From positions 1 through 41,136 of the forward strand of contig NZ_BSTR01000065.1 of NCBI RefSeq assembly GCF_030269645.1: 41,136 bases of DNA, given 5' to 3'. Positions 24,501 to 31,226 of this stretch are shown here, piece by piece. The first letter of the stretch is position 1, and each line of letters starts with the position of its first letter. The notes under the pieces are model-generated. The model saw only the letters and a list, made by a program, of their open reading frames with translations, ran no database searches and was not told where the DNA came from. The translations under genes and the position numbers were made by a program. Origin of the DNA: Actinokineospora sp. NBRC 105648 (GTDB lineage: Bacteria; Actinomycetota; Actinomycetes; Mycobacteriales; Pseudonocardiaceae).

Positions 24501-24922
24501 GCCCCAACCCCCTGCACCCAGCGATTGGTGAACATCGGCGTCATCCAGATCGCCGTCACACCAAGGCCATCCAGGTAGCCCAACTTCGAACGCAGCCCGG
24601 CCAGATCCCCACCGTGGTAGAAACCTTTGTCCGACGGGTCAAACCCGGTCTTGAGCCGGTCCGGATCGGTGGTACCGCCACGATCATTACCCACATCACC
24701 GTTGGCGAACCGATCCGGCATCACGAAGTAGAACCGCTCACCCGACAACCCGGCACGCACCACATCCCGACCGAGGAACCGATCCCCGGGCCGAACTCCC
24801 GGCGCGACATCCACGACCTCCCCCACCGCCAACCGACCACCAGCGGCGGCCACTGCCTCGGGAACCGCCAGCAGCGGAACCACAAGCCCCAGCGCCACCA
24901 GAGCCCGCATCCCCCGACCCAT
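21542..24922 (-). CDS. Secreted GH13 alpha-amylase with CBM41-like modules; looks C-terminally truncated
   Basis: In this 1126-residue protein a signal peptide (about 1-27) precedes a GH13 barrel. Catalytic Asp is in DGYRVDTVKH near 312, Glu in FGEVYSG near 346, and the third Asp in FLGNHDMGR near 416. A C-terminal beta domain and an Ig-like stretch (about 630-710) follow. Three CBM41-like starch/pullulan-binding modules begin near 726 (VVHYNRSAGDYQGW), 827 and 911. A linker-type domain (AHPKAFWVAPDRLVWDVP, about 1020-1100) resembles the module that joins the amylase and pullulanase halves in actinobacterial amylopullulanases. The protein ends there, without a second GH13 domain. The ATG is preceded by GGAGG. 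Codons in the 5' part use more A/T-ending forms than the 3' part. Confidence 0.88.
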   Translation of the reverse strand: MGRGMRALVALGLVVPLLAVPEAVAAAGGRLAVGEVVDVAPGVRPGDRFLGRDVVRAGLSGERFYFVMPDRFANGDVGNDRGGTTDPDRLKTGFDPSDKGFYHGGDLAGLRSKLGYLDGLGVTAIWMTPMFTNRWVQGVGADVSAAYHGYWTTDYTSLDPHFGTTADMRAVITEAHRRGIKVFFDIVANHTADVIDHAEGRHEYLDTRAHPYLDPAGNAVDIKAIAGRPGFPVLSPPYTPVQVDPGAKKPLWLNDVALYHNRGDSTFTGESTEYGDFSGLDDLMTEHPRVVEGMERIFTSWIDTLDIDGYRVDTVKHVNMEFWQALAPHVKAYAARRGKPDFFVFGEVYSGDAEQTSAYTTTGRMQATLDFPFQDGALNLLAGRGSARLADVLLADDQYTDADSNAASLPTFLGNHDMGRLAWQLRLARPGIVDAELLRRLELGNALMYLWRGNPVVYYGDEQGFAGGGGDKLARQDMFASRTPEYAAERLVGAGRTGAQDNFNPGHPLYRQLRALASFVDQDRVWADGNQQLRLAEGNVLAFTRTTAREQREHLVVVNAGTEQTTVNVPVSGKRYRATLPAGDTRLESSAGKVRVTIPALSVVAFRGIDRLAATTPAPTLVVPARGTVLDRRVELRADGVTSYTQATFAARVEGAREWTVLGTDDAAPYRVFADVAALPGAGVGKRVEFRLVAKDSAGGLGADGASIRLAAAPPLPEPGPSPDWLVVHYNRSAGDYQGWGLHVWGDVEAPTEWAAPLPFAGETDYGRFAWVRLKPGAREVGFVVHRGDEKDGGDRLVDPATRAQVWLRQGQGTLYTSEIAASDHATVHFQAPSGDYSGYAVKVPGQAEVPLTGRDAFGATAQVAPGSEFRLVRNGSTVVSGAFPGAAAWVREGDARVHPSRAAAENRAVIHYHRPAGDYAGWTLYHWTGSQTPSPSWPESRPPDGTDGFGAWWSVPLAPGAGGLSHIIHRGDAKDPGSDQFLDVTGTGHEVWFVSGATRPDGSASYVLPPSTSPAEVDLAHPKAFWVAPDRLVWDVPASPADGHQLRYGDVTVTPTDVRGGKIIRLSPTGPLTGDLATAFPHLAGKPTFTARDRERLPEALAAHPIAVHLDSTGNLRHATTTAPT

Positions 24923-25055
24923 CACAACCTCCGGCGGCATCGTTCCCGAGAACAGCCCGGCAATCGCACCAAACCACGCCAACCCCGACCCAGCCATCGG
25001 CCGATCGGTTGCACCTGGTCCACTTTCGGGCCACCGACCCCACCCGCCAACGCAG

Positions 25056-25120
25056 CGGAAGGGAGAGGAGGAGAAGGGAAGAGGAGGAGGGGAGAGGGAG
25101 GGGAGGGAGGAGGAGAAGGG
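25056..25120. repeat. Purine-only low-complexity tract
   Basis: About 65 bp consist only of G and A on the plus strand (GGAGGAG/GGGAGAGG words). It lies directly before the upstream flank of repeat copy 2. Such polypurine-polypyrimidine mirror-like DNA can form triplex or slipped structures. Confidence 0.85.
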
Positions 25121-25209
25121 CCAACCCCGCTGGCACGCAACAGACCACTACGCCCAGCAAACCCCAGCAGGTTCCCGACCCCGCTGGTACGCAAGTCCCG
25201 TTACGGATG

Positions 25210-25347
25210 CTCGATCTGGTGGACTCGCTTCGTGTGGGGGGAGAGCACCGCTAAACTTGCCGGTGGTGGGGAATGCCCTTCACCCGCCCTTTTTTCACCA
25301 CTGCGGTGCTCTAGGGGCCCCGCGCGAAGTGAGTTCACTAGATCGAG
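25210..25347 (+). repeat. Dispersed structured repeat, full copy 2
   Basis: The arms at 25210-25239 and 25318-25347 pair over all 30 positions, with five G-U pairs and no mismatch. The inner stem AGAGCACCGC/GCGGTGCTCT is perfectly Watson-Crick. The core CGCTAAACTTG and GGGGAATGCCCTT is followed by a T6 run. The upstream flank (about 25178-25209, CCCCGCTGGTACGCAAG ... CCCGTTACGG) and downstream flank (GCTTCTAACTTGGGCAACCC) match the other copies. It lies between two minus-strand genes, oriented against them. Confidence 0.9.
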
Positions 25348-25432
25348 CCCCGCTTCTAACTTGGGCAACCCAGGGCCGCAAACCCAACCAGGCAACGCAG
25401 AGCAGCAACGCCCACCAAGCCAAACCAGAAGA

Positions 25433-26035
25433 TCACAACCGTCGCAGACCCAACCGGCGCAACTCCAATGACGCCAACGCCTCAATCGCCCCCGGATCCG
25501 CCGCTCGCCACCCCGCCCCCACATCCCGACTCCGAGCCAGCCGCCCCAACGGCTGCGTCATCAGTGCCCGCAACGCCAGCACGTCGTGCCCCTCAGCCCC
25601 CAACCGCCGGAGCCGCTCGGCCCCGCTGGCCTGGCGCACGTAGTGCAGCCGCAGCGGCAGCCAGGTGATGAGCAGGAGCGCCACCGGCACCGCGATCAGG
25701 ACCACGGTGAGCCAGAAGGCCAGGTCCTCCACGGCAGCGATCTGCTGCTGCCCGGCCCCGCTGAGCCGGTTGCCCGCGTCCGCGCCGGAGCGCAGCGCCT
25801 CGGCCAGGGAGTCGCCGACCAGCGGGACGTCGTCGGCCTTGGCGGCGGCGGAGTCGAACGTGCCGCGCAGCGCGTTGCCCGCGTTGACCAGGCCGTCGCC
25901 CGGGGCGCGCAGCAGCAGGACGGTGTCGCGCACCTCGCTGGCCAGCCAGATGGCGAGCAGGACCAGCAGCACGGCGGCGACGTCGGCGACGACCTGCCGG
26001 GACCAGCGGACGGGGTGGTCGGCGTAGAGCTTCAT
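25433..26035 (-). CDS. Unrecognised two-helix membrane protein
   Basis: This 200-residue protein has hydrophobic segments at about residues 14-33 (VVADVAAVLLVLLAIWLA) and 108-128 (LAFWLTVVLIAVPVALLLITW). The stretch between them is about 75 residues and probably extracytoplasmic. A basic cytoplasmic tail follows (LRLHYVRQASGAERLRRLG ... LRALMTQPL). I recognise no family. AGGAG sits 5-6 nt before the ATG. It is upstream of repeat copy 2 and downstream of the fluoride channel genes on the same strand. It is probably a real gene because codon bias and ribosome site are both good. Confidence 0.7.
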   Translation of the reverse strand: MKLYADHPVRWSRQVVADVAAVLLVLLAIWLASEVRDTVLLLRAPGDGLVNAGNALRGTFDSAAAKADDVPLVGDSLAEALRSGADAGNRLSGAGQQQIAAVEDLAFWLTVVLIAVPVALLLITWLPLRLHYVRQASGAERLRRLGAEGHDVLALRALMTQPLGRLARSRDVGAGWRAADPGAIEALASLELRRLGLRRL

Positions 26036-26088
26036 CGGCGCTCCTGGGCTGGGGTGGCGCCCGGGAAGGTACCCCGGCCCGAAGACGA

Positions 26089-26448
26089 TCAACCGAACAG
26101 CGAGCGCGCGACCAGCAACCCCACCGTGAACGCGGCGAGACCGCAGGCGACCGAGACCACGACGTTGACCACCGCCTGCCTGCCCCGCCCGGTCTCGGCG
26201 AGGTGGAGGGTCTCGTAGGAGAACGTGGAGTACGTGGTCAGGGCGCCGCACAGGCCCGTGCCCAGCAGGAGCCGCCACTGGTCGTCGCCGACCGCGACGA
26301 CCACGCCCAGGATGAGGCTGCCCACGACGTTGACCGTGAGCGTGCCCCACGGGAACCGATCGCGACCGCGTTGGACGGCGCGGTCGGTGAGGTAGCGCAG
26401 CGGTGCGCCCAAGGCCGCGCCTGCGGCGACGAGCAAGGCCCCGATCAC
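26089..26448 (-). CDS. fluC: FluC/CrcB fluoride channel subunit (second)
   Basis: This 119-residue protein has four membrane helices and FluC signatures: ALGAPLRYLTDR near residue 11, TLTVNVVGSLILG with the pore Asn near 42, and GLCGALTTYSTFSYET near 72. FluC proteins work as dual-topology dimers that export fluoride. Tandem genes as here usually encode the two halves of a heterodimer. The GTG start overlaps the stop of the first subunit (GTGA). Confidence 0.92.
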   Translation of the reverse strand: MIGALLVAAGAALGAPLRYLTDRAVQRGRDRFPWGTLTVNVVGSLILGVVVAVGDDQWRLLLGTGLCGALTTYSTFSYETLHLAETGRGRQAVVNVVVSVACGLAAFTVGLLVARSLFG

Positions 26449-26831
26449 CGCAGCCGCCGGGTGAGCACGACCCCCAGCGTGACCGCCGCCAGCGCCGCGA
26501 CGACCGTGGCGACGAGGTAGGCGAGGGCCTGGACCGCGTGGCCAGTGGCGAACAGGTGCTGGGTGTCGGCGCAGTAGGCGGAGAAGGTGGTGAACCCGCC
26601 CAGGACGCCGGTGCCCAGGAACGGCCGGACAAGCGGGTGGGCGTCGACGACCAGCACCACCAGGCACCCCATGGCCAGGCAGCCGACCGCGTTGACCAGC
26701 AGTGTCGCCCACGGGTTCCCGGGCCACAGCGTGCCGACGCCGTACCGGGCGAGTGCCCCCAGCACGCCACCCGCCGCCACCGCGGCGACCGTGCCGCGTC
26801 GCTGTTCCCGCACCCGGCCACGGTGCCACAC
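26445..26831 (-). CDS. fluC: FluC/CrcB fluoride channel subunit (first)
   Basis: This 128-residue four-helix protein has GGVLGALARYGVG, WATLLVNAVGCLAMG with the pore Asn, and GVLGGFTTFSAYCAD. It pairs with the second subunit encoded downstream. The start is uncertain between GTG 26831 and GTG 26813 (VREQRRGTVAAV); neither has a strong ribosome site. I see no fluoride riboswitch upstream, where a GC-rich tandem array begins. Confidence 0.9.
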   Translation of the reverse strand: MWHRGRVREQRRGTVAAVAAGGVLGALARYGVGTLWPGNPWATLLVNAVGCLAMGCLVVLVVDAHPLVRPFLGTGVLGGFTTFSAYCADTQHLFATGHAVQALAYLVATVVAALAAVTLGVVLTRRLR

Positions 26832-27225
26832 CCCGCGAGCACCCGCGCCACAGCCAGCCCAGCCCGGCCCGACATAGCCAGCCCAGCCCGGCCCAGCCCA
26901 GCCCGGCCCGGCCCGGCCCGGCCAGCCCAGCCCGGCTTAGCCCGGCCCGGCCCGGCCAGCCCAGCCCGGCTCAGCCCGGCTCAGCCCGGCCCGGCTCAGC
27001 CCGGCCCGGCTCAGCCCGGCCCGGCTCAGCCCGGCCCGGCTCAGCCCGGCCCGGCTCAGCCCGGCCCGGCTCAGCCCGGCCCGGCTCAGCCCGGCCCGGC
27101 ATAGCCAGCCCGGCCCGGCCCGGCCCAGCCAGCCCAGCCCGGCCCAGGACGGCCCCACCCGGTGTGCCAGAGGCCACCGGTGGGACGGCTGGTGCGCCGG
27201 TATTCCGGAGTGGAGGATCGGTGCC
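26832..27225. other. Gene-free region dominated by a GC-rich array
   Basis: Between the divergent fluC and GNAT genes the sequence from about 26865 to 27150 is almost entirely CCCAGCC/CCCGGCC words. Promoters for both genes would have to lie within or beside the array. No gene is seen; long open frames through it on both strands are due to the periodic, stop-free composition. Confidence 0.75.
26986..27105. repeat. 15-bp tandem repeat, eight units
   Basis: Seven identical copies of CCGGCCCGGCTCAGC run from 26986 to 27090, followed by an eighth ending in CATAGC. Degenerate related words extend from about 26865 to 27150. Perfect identity suggests recent expansion by slippage or unequal exchange. 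Confidence 0.95.
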
Positions 27226-27735
27226 GTGGAGCGGATCGACGCCGACTGGCTCGCCGGGGTCCGCGACGACCTCGCCGAGGTGCTGGTCGACGCGGTCGCC
27301 GGTGGCGCGTCCGTGGGTTTCCTGCACCCCCTCGACCCGTCGGTCGCGCGGGCGTGGTGGTCGCGGTTGGGGCCCGCCCTGGCCGAGCGCCGGGCGCTGC
27401 TGTGGGTGGCCCGGGACGCGGGCCGGGTGGTGGGCACCGTCCAGCTGCGGCTCACCGACTATGAGAACGGCAGGCACCGGGCCGAGCTCGCCAAGCTGCT
27501 GGTGCACCGCGCCGCGCGCGGTCGGGGCCTGGGGCGGGCGCTGCTGTCGGCGGCCGAGGACGGCGCGGTCGCCGCCGGGGTGCGCCTGCTGCTGCTCGAC
27601 ACCCAGACCGGGAGCCCGGCCGAGGCCCTCTACCGCTCGGCGGGATGGGTCGAGCTCGGTGTCGTCCCCGGCCACGCGCTGGACCCGGCGGGCGTCGCGC
27701 GGCCGACCACGTTCTTCCACCGAACGCTGCGCTGA
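27226..27735 (+). CDS. GNAT-family N-acetyltransferase
   Basis: This 169-residue GNAT protein has an acetyl-CoA-binding region LAKLLVHRAARGRGLGRALL (about 86-105) with the RGxGxG-type loop, preceded by strand VVGTVQLRL. The late segment PAEALYRSAGWVELG matches the usual motif B/C ending. The acceptor substrate is unknown. The GTG start has GGAGG about 10 nt upstream. A weak hairpin AGTCC/GGACT (27746-27760) lies a few bases past the stop. Confidence 0.88.
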   Translation: MERIDADWLAGVRDDLAEVLVDAVAGGASVGFLHPLDPSVARAWWSRLGPALAERRALLWVARDAGRVVGTVQLRLTDYENGRHRAELAKLLVHRAARGRGLGRALLSAAEDGAVAAGVRLLLLDTQTGSPAEALYRSAGWVELGVVPGHALDPAGVARPTTFFHRTLR

Positions 27736-28051
27736 ACACCCGTTCAGTCCGAAAAGGACTGTCCGTCACGCGGGTCGGGGCTTTTCCGCGTCGGACCTTT
27801 TCCGGTAATTCGACCAGCCACATTCTCGGCCGTCGAAATATTGCCACACCCTAACCTGACCGCGCGTTGTCCGATTTGCACTGCTCGGTTCGGCCATGAT
27901 CCAGTTCAGCATTGCCCCTGGCCACGGGCATATCGCCAGAGTATGGTCTAGACCAAATCACCCATCCGTCCGATTGCCGGGCGATACCGGCCACCCCGAT
28001 AGTGGGCGGGCCTCGCGAACCGGTCGCGTGACGGTCGAAGGAGTTTTGCAG
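27736..28051. other. Leader region of the ngc operon
   Basis: No gene is present. The region holds a short AGTCC-GAAAA... hairpin after the GNAT gene, an AT-richer stretch (about 27785-27860), the DasR operator at 27942-27957, and the ribosome site of ngcE. I could not assign a convincing -35/-10 pair. Confidence 0.6.
27942..27957. promoter_or_regulatory. DasR operator (dre) upstream of ngcEFG operon
   Basis: TATGGTCTAGACCAAA contains the perfect palindromic core TGGTCTAGACCA of the DasR consensus, 94 bp before the ngcE start. It is the second such site in the window, and together they link chitin degradation to chitooligosaccharide uptake. Confidence 0.9.
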
Positions 28052-29479
28052 ATGTCCGCTGCGCTTCCGCAGAAGCCGACCCGACGCGATGTGCTGCGCG
28101 GGCTCGGTATCGTAGCCCTCACCGTCACCCCGCTCTCGGCCTGTGCCTTCGGGTCCTCCGACAGCCCGAGCAGCTCGGGCCCGACCGGCGCGGTCACCCC
28201 GGAGAACCCGTTCGGCGTCGCCGCCGACGCCCCGCTCGAGGTCGTCATCTTCAAGGGCGGGCTCGGCGACGAGTACGCCACCGGCCTGCACGAGCCGATG
28301 TACAAGAAGGAGTTCCCGAACGCCGCGATCAAGCACGTCCCGACCCAGCAGATCGCGCAGACCCTGCAGCCGCGGTTCGCCGGTGGCGACGTGCCCGACG
28401 TGGTGGCCAACTCCGGCACCGACCTGATGGACACCGGCGTGCTCCAGGACGCGGGCCAGCTGCTCGAGCTGACCAAGCTGTTCGACGCGCCGCCCATCGG
28501 CGGCAGCGGCAAGCTGCGCGACACGCTGCTGCCCGGCACCGTGGAGTCCGGCCTGGTCGGCGGCAAGCCCTACGTGCTGAACTACATCTTCACCGCCTAC
28601 GGCCTCTGGTACGACGCCGAGCTGTTCAAGGCCAAGGGCTGGCAGCCCGCCACCACCCTCGAGGAGCTCGACGCGCTGCTGGGCAAGATCAAGGCCGCGG
28701 GCCTGCAGCCCTACGCCTACCCGGGCAAGAACGCCGCGTACTACCAGTACTGGATGATCCTGATCTCCGCCGCCAAGATCGCGGGCAACCAGGTGCTGCT
28801 CGACATCGACAACCTCAAGGACGGCGCCTGGACCGCGCCCGCGGTCAAGCAAGCGGCCGAGGCGTGGGCGGCGATCGGCAAGAAGTACCTCGACCCCAGC
28901 TTCGAGGGCCTGACCCACACCGAGGTGCAGACCGCGCAGAACCAGGGCCGGGTCGGCCTCTACCCGTGCGGCTCCTGGCTGGAGAACGAGCAGAAGGACC
29001 AGACCCCGGCGACGTTCAAGTACGCCGTGGCCGCCACCCCGAGCATCAGCGCCTCGGACAAGCTGCCCTACGGCTCGATCCGCGCGGCGGCGGGCGAGGG
29101 CTACATCGTGCCCGCCAAGGCCAAGAACGCCCCCGGCGGCCTGGAGTACCTGCGGATCATGCTCTCCCGCGAGGGCGCGCGCGGCTTCACCGAGAAGACC
29201 GGCAACCTGACCGTGGTCAAGGGCGCCGCCGACGGGCTGCCGCTCTCCCCGGGCAACAAGAGCGCCGCCGAGGCGCAGGCCAAGGCGGGCGACAGCGGGA
29301 TCATCACCTACAGCCTGTTCGAGAACTGGTACAAGGAGCTCGAGACCGAGCTGCGCTCGCAGACCAACGCGCTGATGTTCGGGCGGATCACCGGCGAGCA
29401 GTTCTGCGCCAACATGCAGCGCAAGGCCGACGCGGTGAAGGCGGACCCGGCCGTGCCGAAGCAGAACCGCGCCTCGTGA
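28052..29479 (+). CDS. ngcE: NgcE-like GlcNAc/chitobiose-binding lipoprotein
   Basis: This 475-residue substrate-binding protein belongs to an ABC importer. A Tat-type twin Arg (residues 11-12) and a lipobox ending at Cys31 (PLSAC) anchor it outside the membrane. Segments such as APLEVVIFKGGLGDEY near residue 60 and GRVGLYPCGSWLENEQ near 305 recall Streptomyces NgcE, which binds GlcNAc and diacetylchitobiose. The ATG has GAAGGAG 8 nt upstream. It is the first gene of a five-gene operon whose members overlap by 4 nt, under a DasR operator. Confidence 0.9.
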   Translation: MSAALPQKPTRRDVLRGLGIVALTVTPLSACAFGSSDSPSSSGPTGAVTPENPFGVAADAPLEVVIFKGGLGDEYATGLHEPMYKKEFPNAAIKHVPTQQIAQTLQPRFAGGDVPDVVANSGTDLMDTGVLQDAGQLLELTKLFDAPPIGGSGKLRDTLLPGTVESGLVGGKPYVLNYIFTAYGLWYDAELFKAKGWQPATTLEELDALLGKIKAAGLQPYAYPGKNAAYYQYWMILISAAKIAGNQVLLDIDNLKDGAWTAPAVKQAAEAWAAIGKKYLDPSFEGLTHTEVQTAQNQGRVGLYPCGSWLENEQKDQTPATFKYAVAATPSISASDKLPYGSIRAAAGEGYIVPAKAKNAPGGLEYLRIMLSREGARGFTEKTGNLTVVKGAADGLPLSPGNKSAAEAQAKAGDSGIITYSLFENWYKELETELRSQTNALMFGRITGEQFCANMQRKADAVKADPAVPKQNRAS

Positions 29480-30381
29480 GGATGCCCCGCGGCGGCGCCA
29501 GGTTCGTCATCTCGTTCCTGGCGCTGCCGGTCCTCATCTACCTCCTGTTCGTCATCGGCCCCTACGCGCAGGCGTTCTACCTCTCGCTCACCGACTGGCA
29601 CGGGGTGACGTCGAACCCGCAGTTCATCGGGACCGACAACTTCGTCCGGCTGGTGAAGGACCCGACGTTCTGGACCGCGGTGGGCCACCACGCGCTGCTG
29701 GTGCTGGTGCTGCCGCTGGCCACCCTGGCGATCGCGCTGTTCTTCGCCTTCCTGCTGAACATGGGCTCCGGCACCAAGGGCGTCTGGGGTTCCCGGTTCT
29801 ACCAGGCGGTGTTCTTCTTCCCGCAGGTCCTCGCGGTCGCCGTGGTGGGCGTGCTGTTCCAGGCCGTCTACCGGCCCGACCAGGGCGGCATCCTCAACGG
29901 CCTGCTCGGCTCGGTGGGCATCGCGCCGATCGGCTGGCTCACCCAGCCGAACCTGGCGCTGTGGTCGGTCATCGCGGTGATGGTGTGGCAGGCGGTCGGG
30001 TTCTACGTGGTGCTCTTCGCCGCGGGCATGTCCTCGATCCCCAAGGAGATCGTCGAGGCCGCCGAGCTCGACGGCTGCTCCCGGGCGGGCATGTTCTTCC
30101 GGGTCACCCTGCCGCTGCTGTGGGACACCGTCCAGGTCGCCTGGGTCTACCTCGGCATCGCCGCCTTCGACGGGTTCGCGCTGGTAGCGGTGCTCTCGGT
30201 CAACCGCGGCGGGCCGGACAACGCCACCACCGTGCTGCCGCTGGAGATCTGGCGCACGGCGTTCACCTTCTCCAAGTACGGCTACGCCTCGGCCATGGGC
30301 GTGGCGCTGTTCGTGCTGAGCCTCGCCTTCGCCGTGCTGACCCTGCGGGTCACCCGGCGGGAACGGATCGACTACGCATGA
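29476..30381 (+). CDS. ngcF: NgcF-like sugar ABC permease
   Basis: This 301-residue MalF-type permease has six hydrophobic segments. The EAA loop that docks the ATPase, EIVEAAELDGCSRAGMFFRV, lies near residue 195. It should form the GlcNAc/chitobiose channel with NgcG. The GTG at 29476 overlaps the ngcE stop (GTGA); an ATG two codons later is the alternative. The operon has no ATPase gene. Confidence 0.9.
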   Translation: MRMPRGGARFVISFLALPVLIYLLFVIGPYAQAFYLSLTDWHGVTSNPQFIGTDNFVRLVKDPTFWTAVGHHALLVLVLPLATLAIALFFAFLLNMGSGTKGVWGSRFYQAVFFFPQVLAVAVVGVLFQAVYRPDQGGILNGLLGSVGIAPIGWLTQPNLALWSVIAVMVWQAVGFYVVLFAAGMSSIPKEIVEAAELDGCSRAGMFFRVTLPLLWDTVQVAWVYLGIAAFDGFALVAVLSVNRGGPDNATTVLPLEIWRTAFTFSKYGYASAMGVALFVLSLAFAVLTLRVTRRERIDYA

Positions 30382-31226
30382 CCAGGCGAGACCGCCCCAA
30401 CCCCGTCCTAGGTGGACTGTCGCATGTGGCCCTGTTCGTCTGGGCGGCGACGGTCATCCTGCCCATCCTGTGGACCTTCCTGGCCTCGTTCAAGAACAAC
30501 ACCGAGATCTTCACCGACCCGCTGGGGTTGCCATCGTCGGTAAGCTGGAGCTCGTGGGGCCGCGCCTGGGAGAAGGCCAACGTCGGGCAGTACCTGCTGA
30601 ACAGCGTCTTCGTGGTCGTGCTGGCCACCGCGGGCACCATGCTGCTCGGCTCGATGGCCGCGTACGTGCTGGCCAGGTTCTCCTTCCGGGGCAACCGGTT
30701 CGTCTACCTGCTGTTCGTCTCCGGCATGGTGTTCCCGGTGTTCCTGGCCCTGGTGCCGCTGTTCTTCGTGGTGCGCAACCTGGGCCTGCTCGACACCCAC
30801 ACCGGGCTGATCCTGGTCTACATCGCCTACTCGCTGCCGTTCACCGTCTTCTTCCTCTCGGCGTTCTTCCGCAGCCTGCCCGCCTCCATCGCCGAGGCCG
30901 CCATGATCGACGGGGCGTCGCACACCAGGACGTTCTTCCAGATCATGGTCCCGATGGCCAAGCCCGGCCTGATCAGCATCACCATCTTCAACGTGATCGG
31001 GCAGTGGAACCAGTACCTGCTGCCGATCGTGCTGCTCTCCGGCAACGTCGAGGACAAGTGGGTGCTGACCCAGGGCATCGCGAACATCTCCACCAGCGCG
31101 GGCTACCGCTCCGACTGGCCCAGCCTGTTCGCCGCGCTGACCATGACGATCATCCCGGCGCTGCTGGTGTACCTCGTGTTCCAGCGCCAGATCCAGGCCG
31201 GACTCACCTCGGGAGCCCTCAAGTGA
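30378..31226 (+). CDS. ngcG: NgcG-like sugar ABC permease
   Basis: This 282-residue MalG-type permease has six membrane segments and the EAA loop SIAEAAMIDGASHTRTFFQI near residue 175. Pairing with NgcF is implied by the ATGA overlap with its stop. The product lies in the cytoplasmic membrane and needs an external ATPase, plausibly the MsiK-like protein at 40.7 kb. Confidence 0.9.
   Translation: MTRRDRPNPVLGGLSHVALFVWAATVILPILWTFLASFKNNTEIFTDPLGLPSSVSWSSWGRAWEKANVGQYLLNSVFVVVLATAGTMLLGSMAAYVLARFSFRGNRFVYLLFVSGMVFPVFLALVPLFFVVRNLGLLDTHTGLILVYIAYSLPFTVFFLSAFFRSLPASIAEAAMIDGASHTRTFFQIMVPMAKPGLISITIFNVIGQWNQYLLPIVLLSGNVEDKWVLTQGIANISTSAGYRSDWPSLFAALTMTIIPALLVYLVFQRQIQAGLTSGALK

Larger units (their letters stand above)
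24923..25432. other. Gene-free region with repeat copy 2
   Basis: This 510-bp stretch has no credible gene. It holds about 130 bp of leader for the GH13 gene, an almost pure purine tract (25056-25120), two CCCCGCTGG-type flank words, full structured repeat copy 2 (25210-25347) and its downstream flank. Confidence 0.7.

Noticed and set aside
26702..27808. Long frames across the CCCGGCC/CCCAGCC array encoding Ala-Gly-Ser-Arg-Pro repeats
   Set aside because: The array period is a multiple of three and lacks stops in several frames on both strands. The well-supported fluC and GNAT genes occupy the flanks in other frames.
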